Positions 52,161 through 59,283 of a stretch of 64,000 nt of DNA are shown here, in pieces. Source of the DNA: an uncultured Actinomycetes bacterium (GTDB lineage: Bacteria; Actinomycetota; Acidimicrobiia; Acidimicrobiales; RAAP-2); NCBI GenBank assembly GCA_903828785.1, contig CAIKNP010000027.1, positions 1 through 64,000 of the forward strand, in the 5' to 3' direction. The stretch's first letter is position 1; each line of letters starts with the position of its first letter. A program made the translations under genes and the position numbers. The notes below the pieces were generated by a model. The model had not been told where the DNA came from. It saw only the letters and a program-made list of their open reading frames with translations, and made no database searches.

Positions 52161-52946
52161 CTAAATCGACATCGCCGAGAAGCCACCGTCGACGTGAACG
52201 AGCGCCCCCGTTACAAAACTTGACGCGCGCGAGGACGCGAGCCACAGCAAGGCCCCATCCAACTCTTCGGGCTCACCCAGCCGGTTCATTGGGGTGTGAG
52301 CAGTAATGGAGGCAATGCGCTCCGGCGTTAAGAGGGAGCGATTTTGTTCCGCGGGAAAGAAGCCTGGGATGAGGGCGTTTACTCGAATACCGAGGGGCGC
52401 GAACTCCCGCGCCAAGTATTGGGTGACGTTATTGACACCCGACTTAGCTGCCCCGTAGGCAAAGACCCGGCTGAGGGGCGGGCCCGAGGATGCCGAAGAA
52501 ACATTAATGATTGATGCCCCGCCCGAACGATGACTCATCTGCTCGGTGAACAGCTGACTGACGCGAAAGACTGACCCGAGATTGATGTCGAGGATCTGCT
52601 GCCACTCTTCCTCGCTCAAATCACTAAAGGGTGTGCGCGAATTCACGCCAGCCGCATTAACGAGAACGTCGGTCCCACCACTGGCGGCGAGTTGAGAGGC
52701 GACTCCGGCAACGCTCGCGCGGTCAGTGACGTCGATCTCGAGGAATGATGCCTCGCCACCCGCCGCGATGATTGTCCGAACGACACTCTCACCCCGTTCG
52801 TGCGAACGCCCCGCCACGACTACCCGCGCGCCGGCCGCGGCGAGACATTGGGCGAAGCGACTCCCGAGCACCCCGGTTCCGCCGATGACCACCGCGCGCT
52901 GGGTACTGAGATCAAAGAGTGAGGATGGTGAAGGGACCTTGCTCAT
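52161..52946 (-). CDS. SDR-type D-fructuronate reductase (mannonate oxidoreductase)
   Basis: A 261-aa SDR with LFDLSTQRAVVIGGTGVLGSRFAQCLAAAGA, VLVNAAGVN, FDLxNLG-like INLGSVF, IINVSSASSGPPLSRVFAYGAAKSGVNN, NALIPGFFPAEQNRSLL, TPMNRLGEPEELDGALLWLASSRASSFVTG and a final VDGGFSAMSI. The GTGVLG loop, PGFF-x-x-x-Q-N-R and DGGFSA-x-S ending are those of the SDR fructuronate reductases (Bacillus UxuB/YjmF type). It would reduce fructuronate to mannonate. ATG overlaps the uxaE stop (ATGA), as expected for consecutive steps. Confidence 0.8.
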   Translation of the reverse strand: MSKVPSPSSLFDLSTQRAVVIGGTGVLGSRFAQCLAAAGARVVVAGRSHERGESVVRTIIAAGGEASFLEIDVTDRASVAGVASQLAASGGTDVLVNAAGVNSRTPFSDLSEEEWQQILDINLGSVFRVSQLFTEQMSHRSGGASIINVSSASSGPPLSRVFAYGAAKSGVNNVTQYLAREFAPLGIRVNALIPGFFPAEQNRSLLTPERIASITAHTPMNRLGEPEELDGALLWLASSRASSFVTGALVHVDGGFSAMSI

Positions 52947-54385
52947 CGTGCTCCCGCCAGTGGGGCCAGGTGGCGACCGATGTGCGCCACTAATAATGAA
53001 TCGTACTCATCGCCCCGGTCAGTGAGCAGACCGCGTAGGGCGTCGTTTAAGGAGGTGGTCACTTGTTCGTCTTCGCGCGTGAGCACGGCGCTATAACCCA
53101 CGTGAAGTAACTGACGTGCGTCAAAGTGCCCCAGCAGCGATGGCAGGTCGCTGTCCCGCAGCGAAGTGCTGGGAGGGGCATTGGCGAGATCCGCCGACAC
53201 CTGGTAACTGGCTCGCGTTCCCACGTACGCCTCGCGGCTGACCTCGTAGATATCTCGGAACAAATCGGGGTGGTGGCGCGCAGCGAGTTCCAGGGCAACC
53301 AAGTAATTCGTTCCTGAAGTCTTGAGGTGCATTACGCCACCCGTCGCCACCATAGCGAGCTCGTAGATACTGAATTTGTCCGAACCGGAATGAATACTCA
53401 ATTTGTATGGACCAAAGGCGAGCGCCACCGCGGCGTGCTGCGTGAGCGAATCACGAAGCACCTCAAGCGAGCCAATGTACTCGACGCCTTTTTCAAAGCG
53501 ACCGATGTAGCGAGGCGCGAAACTCATCCACTCCACACCCAGACGCCGCAGCTCGGTCGCGAAGTAGACGTGTTCAACAATGGTGGTGACGTCCTCGGTT
53601 TCGTCAATCGCGATTTCCACCTCAATCGCGTGCGAGGCCATCGCGCGCAAGTGCCGGTACATCATCACGGCGTGGGCGACCGCGGCTCCATATTTAGCCG
53701 CAGCGTGACGAATGTCTTGCTCACTCGGGAACACCCCCGTGCCGCGATCATCGTAGGTGCCCGGGGCGTAGCGACGAAGAAAGGACCTTTCGTCATCTTC
53801 GAGTGAGGCCCACGGCAGTGCCGCCAATGAGCCGTCGAATGTGACGCCCACGTCATTGACGTGATCACCCGGGTCAATAGTGAATGAAGTAAAACCCGCA
53901 GCGAGGCAAAGGTCGATGTCGTCGGTCGTCTTCAAGTGATCAGCGTCAGCGCCGAAGGGCTGGTCCCATCCAGCCGCCAGGGCACCAAAGGTGGCGTCAT
54001 CCAGCACCTGCTGAGGCGTGCGACCCAGCCGCTGCATTTCACGAGCGGATTGCTGCGCAAACACTGCCCGTAGTCCGCTGCCGTATCGCTGAAAGGCGCG
54101 GGCGTGACCTCGGGTGGCGAGACCCATACGGTCACCGACACCGGCGGAAGTGGCCAGCCCAACGGGCTGGGGCGCCAAGCTGGGAATTCGTCGCCGAAGT
54201 TCACGGGCGTTTTTCGCCGACAGCGGTCCGTGCAAAACGACGCCACCGTCGAGTTCGCTCGCCTCACCCTCAAAGCCCTTCAGTGCATCAGCAGAGGGAC
54301 CACGGAGTTCAATATTCCCCTGACCCGCGAAATAAACGACGTTCAAGTAAAGGTCGCCTGATTGCAATCCAGTGGGGTAGTTCAT
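52943..54385 (-). CDS. uxaE: Tagaturonate epimerase (UxaE family)
   Basis: A 480-aa protein matching the UxaE pattern: SAGVGDRMGLATRGHARA, FAQQSAREMQRLGRTPQQVLDDATFGALAAGWDQPFGADADHLKT, AGFTSFTIDPGDHVNDV, and later FGPYKLSIHSGSDKFSIYE and HLKTSGTNYLVAL. UxaE interconverts D-tagaturonate and D-fructuronate, joining galacturonate to glucuronate breakdown without altronate. The length matches the family. It is followed, with stop overlap, by the reductase that would use its product. AGGAAG before the ATG. Confidence 0.85.
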   Translation of the reverse strand: MNYPTGLQSGDLYLNVVYFAGQGNIELRGPSADALKGFEGEASELDGGVVLHGPLSAKNARELRRRIPSLAPQPVGLATSAGVGDRMGLATRGHARAFQRYGSGLRAVFAQQSAREMQRLGRTPQQVLDDATFGALAAGWDQPFGADADHLKTTDDIDLCLAAGFTSFTIDPGDHVNDVGVTFDGSLAALPWASLEDDERSFLRRYAPGTYDDRGTGVFPSEQDIRHAAAKYGAAVAHAVMMYRHLRAMASHAIEVEIAIDETEDVTTIVEHVYFATELRRLGVEWMSFAPRYIGRFEKGVEYIGSLEVLRDSLTQHAAVALAFGPYKLSIHSGSDKFSIYELAMVATGGVMHLKTSGTNYLVALELAARHHPDLFRDIYEVSREAYVGTRASYQVSADLANAPPSTSLRDSDLPSLLGHFDARQLLHVGYSAVLTREDEQVTTSLNDALRGLLTDRGDEYDSLLVAHIGRHLAPLAGAR

Positions 54386-54432
54386 GCGCTTCCTAACAAT
54401 GACGATAAACGGGCGACAAACGTCGACGAGTC

Positions 54433-55200
54433 CTAGGCCACCACGTCTAAGCCGGCGGCGGAATCCTGGTCGAGGTAGAGATGAGCGTGGGCCACGGTCT
54501 GCAGAATCGACGCGGGGCAGTCCGGCGTTACTGGCCCCTCAAGACTGCGCTTGACCACGTGGACCTTGCGGGCTTCGGGCGTCAACACGAACACCGTCGG
54601 AGGGCGCAGCAGCGCGTGCACGGTCAAGGACAAGGCCTGCGTTGGTACCTCGGCGAGGTTGGCGAAGTGACCCTCACCAACTTGTTGCGTTCGACAGGCC
54701 TCGTCGAGATCGACAATGTGGATCAGTTCGCGAGTTTCGAAATCGGCTGGGGGGTCGTTGAAGGCGAGGTGACCATTTTCACCAATACCCATCACCGTCA
54801 CCGTCGGATCGAGGTCACGCAACAGATTGCTGTACCGAGTGATCTCGTCCGCAATCGGCGTCCGATCACCGCGTACGCCGTAAAAGGCCTTGGGCGACAC
54901 TCGTGAGACCAGCTTCTCTTCCATGTACAAACTAAAACTAGCGGGGTGTTCGTGCGCCATCCCGAGGTACTGGTCCATGTGCAAAATAGAAATGCGCGAC
55001 CAATCGATGTCGTCGCGCTCGCACAGTGCATCCATAAAACTCAACTGTGAATTACCCGTGGCCAAAATCACCGCGATCTCGTCACGCGTTTGTAGGTCGG
55101 CTCGAACAACAGTTGCGAAGTCTTGTGCGGCCAATTCGCCTAAGGCCTGATTCGATTCACTGATGAGCACTTCGAGAAGACCGTATGTTGTTCGTTGCAC
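54433..55200 (-). CDS. Glucosamine-6-phosphate deaminase family protein
   Basis: A 255-aa NagB-fold protein: AVILATGNSQLSFMDAL, ISILHMDQYLGMAHEHPASFSLYMEE, VMGIGENGHLAFNDPPADF with the NagB active-site G-E-N-G-H-L-A-F-N-D-P, and ALSLTVHALL. It would convert glucosamine-6-phosphate to fructose-6-phosphate and ammonia. It heads the minus-strand uronate block, which is unusual and hints that amino sugars accompany the uronic acid. GTG with GGAG SD. Confidence 0.85.
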   Translation of the reverse strand: MQRTTYGLLEVLISESNQALGELAAQDFATVVRADLQTRDEIAVILATGNSQLSFMDALCERDDIDWSRISILHMDQYLGMAHEHPASFSLYMEEKLVSRVSPKAFYGVRGDRTPIADEITRYSNLLRDLDPTVTVMGIGENGHLAFNDPPADFETRELIHIVDLDEACRTQQVGEGHFANLAEVPTQALSLTVHALLRPPTVFVLTPEARKVHVVKRSLEGPVTPDCPASILQTVAHAHLYLDQDSAAGLDVVA

Positions 55201-55304
55201 GTGAGCTCCAATGTGTCGTGTCCGTCGCGAGTACCGAACTCACCACCCGTCGACTTGGACCAAAGTTAGCCAAGTTTGACAGGTCCCAAATGCCCTGTTC
55301 GCAT

Positions 55305-55319
55305 TTCCGATTATTGGAC
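55305..55319. promoter_or_regulatory. Second copy of the palindrome, candidate operator between nagB-like and gntK
   Basis: TTCCGATTATTGGAC differs from the perfect palindrome at 52061 in two positions of the right half. It lies in the 230-bp region between the divergent genes at 55200 and 55431 and could control both. TTGGACCAA at 55254-55262, another short palindrome, is also here. Nothing else is recognised in this gap. Confidence 0.5.
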
Positions 55320-55430
55320 TTCATCGAAGGTTTGCGTCCAGTGTTTCTTGACCCTAGATTCGTACGTGTCCCCCGTCGCGAGCGCCGCTCTTTAGGTACC
55401 CCGACTCACCACCATGGAAGGAATCCGCTA

Positions 55431-55982
55431 ATGACCGCCGATCCTCTCTCCATTGTCGTCATGGGCGTTTCTGGTTCAGGAAAAAGCACCGTCGCCGCCC
55501 GACTGGCGGCCGATCTGAACGCCGATTACCTCGACGGCGACTGGCTTCACCCCGCTGACAACATCAGCAAAATGGCCAAGGGCGAGCCACTCGACGACGA
55601 CGACCGCCAACCCTGGCTTCGGGCTATCGGCGATCAGGTGAACGCGACAACCCGCCAAGGCGGACGGAGCGTGGTCGCGTGCTCCGCTCTCAAGCGCGCG
55701 TATCGCGATGTCTTGCGGGCGCACGTCCCAACGCTCTTCTTTGTCTTCCTCGACGGCTCCTTCGAACTCATCAAGGAACGTATGGAGACTCGCACGCACG
55801 AGTTCATGGCACCCTCGATGCTCGAGTCACAGTTCGCGATTCTCGAGCCGCTCGAGAGTGACGAGTACGGACAGCGTGTGGAGTGTTCGCTCGACCCCGC
55901 GGAAATATCGTTCCTCGTAAGATCCCGTTTAGCAGTATCTACAATTGCCCTAGCGGTAAACACAAGTGAGGTTGGTCCGTGA
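55431..55982 (+). CDS. gntK: Gluconokinase
   Basis: A 183-aa P-loop kinase: [68 protein letters not shown]. These are the family's Walker A and substrate segments. It makes 6-phosphogluconate from gluconate and ATP. The frame is open to 55185; the ATG at 55431 follows AAGGA and starts the domain. Its stop overlaps the next GTG. Confidence 0.93.
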   Translation: MTADPLSIVVMGVSGSGKSTVAARLAADLNADYLDGDWLHPADNISKMAKGEPLDDDDRQPWLRAIGDQVNATTRQGGRSVVACSALKRAYRDVLRAHVPTLFFVFLDGSFELIKERMETRTHEFMAPSMLESQFAILEPLESDEYGQRVECSLDPAEISFLVRSRLAVSTIALAVNTSEVGP

Positions 55983-57208
55983 ACATTGTCCGCGTAGAAG
56001 TACTGGTAGCAAGTCCAGATAGGAACTTCGTTACCCTTCGACTCACCACTGATGATGGTCTGGTCGGTCTCGGCGACGGCACCTTGAACGGACGCGAACT
56101 AGCCGTAGCCAGCTACCTGCAAGACCACGTGGCCCCGCTCCTTCTCAATCGTGATGCGCACCGCATCGAGGACACCTGGCAGTACCTCTACCGGGGGGCC
56201 TACTGGCGTCGTGGACCAGTGACGATGGCCGCCATCGCCGCCGTCGACGTTGCGCTCTGGGACATCAAAGCCCAGGCCGCCGGCATGCCGCTGTACCAAT
56301 TGCTCGGCGGAGCGTCACGTAACGGCGCGCGCGCCTACGGACACGCCAGTGGTCGCGATATTCCCGAACTCTTTGACTCCATTCGCGCCCACCAAGCCCA
56401 GGGTTACAAGGCCATACGCATTCAAACCGGAGTTCCCGGTCTGGGAACGGTCTACGGGGTGGCTTCGAGTCCCACCGTTGGCCAGCAGCGCTACGACTAC
56501 GAACCGGCCCGCCGCACCGCCTTGCCCGTCGAAGAGCAGTGGGACACGCCGGCCTACCTGCGTCACGTCCCCACTGTTTTTGAAGCCGTTCGCAACGAGT
56601 TCGGTCCCGAGCTCACCTTGCTCCACGACGGTCACCACCGCATGACGCCGATTCAGGCCGCCAAACTGGGAAAGTCCCTCGAACCCTACGACCTTTTCTG
56701 GCTCGAAGACTGCACGCCGGGCGAAAATCAGGAAGCCCTGCGACTCGTGCGTCAGCACACCACGACGCCGCTGGCCATTGGCGAGGTTTTCAATTCCGTG
56801 TGGGACTACCAGACCCTGATCAGTGAGCAGTTAATTGACTACGTGCGATCGGCCGTGACCCACACCGGCGGTATCTCAGGACTACGAAAGATTCTCGACT
56901 ACGCCGCGCAGTACCAAATCAAGTCGGGTATTCACGGACCCACCGACATTTCCCCCGTAGGGATGGCGGCCGCGCTCCACCTCGACATCGCCATTCACAA
57001 TTTCGGAATCCAGGAGTACATGCGACACGGCGACGCCACGAACCAGGTCTTTCGACAAAGCTTTACGTTCACCGACGGTTACTTACACCCCGGCGAGCAG
57101 CCCGGGCTCGGTGTTACCTACGACGACCAAGCGGCAGCGGCTCATCCCTACCAGAGTGCGTATCTGCCGGTGAACCGTCTCCTCGACGGCACCGTTCACG
57201 ACTGGTAA
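55979..57208 (+). CDS. manD: D-mannonate dehydratase (ManD/RspA type, enolase superfamily)
   Basis: A 409-aa protein with the ManD features: [119 protein letters not shown] and [14 protein letters not shown]. It dehydrates D-mannonate to 2-keto-3-deoxygluconate. GTG start overlapping the gntK stop (GTGA). Confidence 0.9.
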   Translation: MNIVRVEVLVASPDRNFVTLRLTTDDGLVGLGDGTLNGRELAVASYLQDHVAPLLLNRDAHRIEDTWQYLYRGAYWRRGPVTMAAIAAVDVALWDIKAQAAGMPLYQLLGGASRNGARAYGHASGRDIPELFDSIRAHQAQGYKAIRIQTGVPGLGTVYGVASSPTVGQQRYDYEPARRTALPVEEQWDTPAYLRHVPTVFEAVRNEFGPELTLLHDGHHRMTPIQAAKLGKSLEPYDLFWLEDCTPGENQEALRLVRQHTTTPLAIGEVFNSVWDYQTLISEQLIDYVRSAVTHTGGISGLRKILDYAAQYQIKSGIHGPTDISPVGMAAALHLDIAIHNFGIQEYMRHGDATNQVFRQSFTFTDGYLHPGEQPGLGVTYDDQAAAAHPYQSAYLPVNRLLDGTVHDW

Positions 57209-57213
57209 CGCGA

Positions 57214-58248
57214 ATGACTACTTCGACACCACTACAACTCGGCTTGGTTGGCGCCGGACGCATGGGGTCCAACATCGCCCGCCGCATTATTCGCGACGGA
57301 CATTCCAGCGTGGTCTTTGACCTCAACACCGCGGCGCTTGATGAACTCGTGACCGACGGCGCAGTGGCGGCGACCTCACTGGCCAATCTGGTCGAGCAAC
57401 TGGCCACGCCGCGCGCCATCTGGTTGATGCTGCCCGCCGCCCTCACCCAGTCCACCCTCGACGCACTCGTGCCGCTGCTTAGCCCCGACGACGTCGTGAT
57501 TGACGGTGGTAACTCCTTCTACCAAGACGACATCATTCGTGCGCGACAGCTCGCCACGTCGGGTATTCACTACGTCGACTGCGGTACTAGTGGGGGTGTC
57601 TGGGGACTCGAGCGTGGCTACAGCTTGATGATCGGTGGCGAGGCCGAGATCGTCGCTCGACTGGAGCCCCTCTTTGTTTCCCTCTCACCGGGAGATGACG
57701 GCACCCGTCCCACCCCTGGTCGCGAGTCCCCCGACAGCAGCGCGCGCTCGGGATACCTCCACTGTGGCCCCAATGGAGCTGGGCACTTCGTCAAAATGGT
57801 CCACAACGGAGTGGAGTACGGCATGATGGCGGCGCTGGCCGAAGGATTCAACATCATGCGTCACGCCAACGTGGGCTTGCGTCCAGCGGGCGCCGACGCC
57901 GAAACCTCGCCGCTACGCAATCCCGAATTCTTCGCCTACGACTTCAATCTGGCCGACATCGCCGAGTCCTGGCGCCACGGCTCAGTGGTGAGTTCGTGGT
58001 TACTCGATCTCACTGCGACGGCCCTCGCTAACTCGCCCGATCTCGCCGAATTCAGCGGTTACGTGTCGGACTCCGGTGAAGGGCGATGGACGGTTGAGGC
58101 AGCGATCAACGAATCCGTACCGGTCCCGGTCATTAGCGCCGCGCTCTGGCAACGTTACGAGTCACGCCGCGAGGGAGAGTTCGCCGCTCAAATGCTTTCG
58201 GCGATGCGCGCCGCCTTTGGCGGCCACGTCGAAAAACCTGGACGCTAG
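57214..58248 (+). CDS. gnd: 6-phosphogluconate dehydrogenase (decarboxylating, short form)
   Basis: A 344-aa protein of the short (GndA/YqeC-like) class: LGLVGAGRMGSNIARRI, VIDGGNSFYQDDI, YVDCGTSGGVWGLERGYSLMIGG and GAGHFVKMVHNGVEYGMMAALAEGF with catalytic Lys. It oxidises 6-phosphogluconate to ribulose-5-phosphate and CO2. After strand 2 the sequence VVFDLN suggests NAD. Starts 5 bp after manD. Together with gntK it can burn gluconate. Confidence 0.92.
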   Translation: MTTSTPLQLGLVGAGRMGSNIARRIIRDGHSSVVFDLNTAALDELVTDGAVAATSLANLVEQLATPRAIWLMLPAALTQSTLDALVPLLSPDDVVIDGGNSFYQDDIIRARQLATSGIHYVDCGTSGGVWGLERGYSLMIGGEAEIVARLEPLFVSLSPGDDGTRPTPGRESPDSSARSGYLHCGPNGAGHFVKMVHNGVEYGMMAALAEGFNIMRHANVGLRPAGADAETSPLRNPEFFAYDFNLADIAESWRHGSVVSSWLLDLTATALANSPDLAEFSGYVSDSGEGRWTVEAAINESVPVPVISAALWQRYESRREGEFAAQMLSAMRAAFGGHVEKPGR

Positions 58249-59270
58249 TCCACCCCTAGCGGGCTCCATCGTTCCACGAAGGGGTAGGCCTGCTCACCGA
58301 GCCATTGGTGCTCGCCGTCAATTATCTCGTGAACCAGCGTGCCCGGGGGGCAGGATTCGTACAAGGTTTCCAGGGCGGCCATCGTGACCTTCGCTTCGGC
58401 AGCGGGAAACAGGGGGTCATCGATCGCCGACTCCACAAAGAGTGGGCGGGGATACAGCAGCGCCGCGACGTCAAGGTGTTCAATCTGACCGAGCATGCCC
58501 GGTAACACTTGTGAACCACACATGTTGAGGGCCACGGCGTGGCTCGCCGACCACGATGTCAAAAAACTCGCGACCACCGCTACGTGCACGCGCTCGTCGA
58601 GAGCGGCCAAGAACAAGGTCAAGGTTGCTCCGTACGAGAAGCCGCAAGCGCTGATCCGCGAGGCGTCAACGAGAGGGTGCTGCGCCAGTACGTCAAGACA
58701 TCGGGCCAGGTCCCACAAATTCTGCGATAGGGGCGTGGCGCCAGCCATGACGGCGTGGACCAAATTTGTGTCGCAGAGGTAGTGGTCATCAGGCACGGCA
58801 TCCGCGCGTTCCCCCCAGCAACGCAAATCAGGTGCCAGCACGACGTAGCCCCGCAGGGCCAGCTGGTGCGCGTAGTCCCCCGAGATACCGTCATCAACGA
58901 GTCCGCAGATCTGCGCCTTGCCGGCACTGTGGCCGTGAATCGCGAGCACCGCCGGTCCGGCGGTAGCGCGGTCGTGGGGAACCAGGAGATAGGCCGGCAC
59001 CGACATCATCTCTTCGCTGTCAAACACCACCTTGTCGCGGCGATAACTCCCACAGTCTTCACTCGCCAGAACTTCGAAATTCAGGGGAACCGGATGGGGC
59101 GTCGGTCCCACCAGCGTGCGTAAACGGTGCAGCGTCCTTTCGCGCCACGGGGCAAAATCTTCGATGACACTTGGATTGAAGCCGTCGTCATTTTGCACTG
59201 AGGCCAGGTGGTGCATCCAGTACGCCCAGGGTGAAAAATTTCGCGTGGTGCGGGGAGTTAATGATGACAT
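58245..59270 (-). CDS. Alpha/beta hydrolase (dienelactone hydrolase / acetylxylan-esterase-like)
   Basis: A 341-aa hydrolase: VLAIHGHSAGKAQICGL (oxyanion loop), ALRGYVVLAPDLRCWGERADA, nucleophile Ser in C-G-F-S-Y-G-A, Asp in ESAIDDPLFP and His in DGEHQWLG. Family 7/9-type acyl esterases and lactone hydrolases share this layout. It might release acyl groups from sugars. ATG at 59270 has AAGGAG 8 nt upstream. The longer frame to 59615 lies in the oxidase gene. Convergent with gnd (CTAG). Confidence 0.8.
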   Translation of the reverse strand: MSSLTPRTTRNFSPWAYWMHHLASVQNDDGFNPSVIEDFAPWRERTLHRLRTLVGPTPHPVPLNFEVLASEDCGSYRRDKVVFDSEEMMSVPAYLLVPHDRATAGPAVLAIHGHSAGKAQICGLVDDGISGDYAHQLALRGYVVLAPDLRCWGERADAVPDDHYLCDTNLVHAVMAGATPLSQNLWDLARCLDVLAQHPLVDASRISACGFSYGATLTLFLAALDERVHVAVVASFLTSWSASHAVALNMCGSQVLPGMLGQIEHLDVAALLYPRPLFVESAIDDPLFPAAEAKVTMAALETLYESCPPGTLVHEIIDGEHQWLGEQAYPFVERWSPLGVD

Positions 59271-59283
59271 GGAATTCTCCTTC

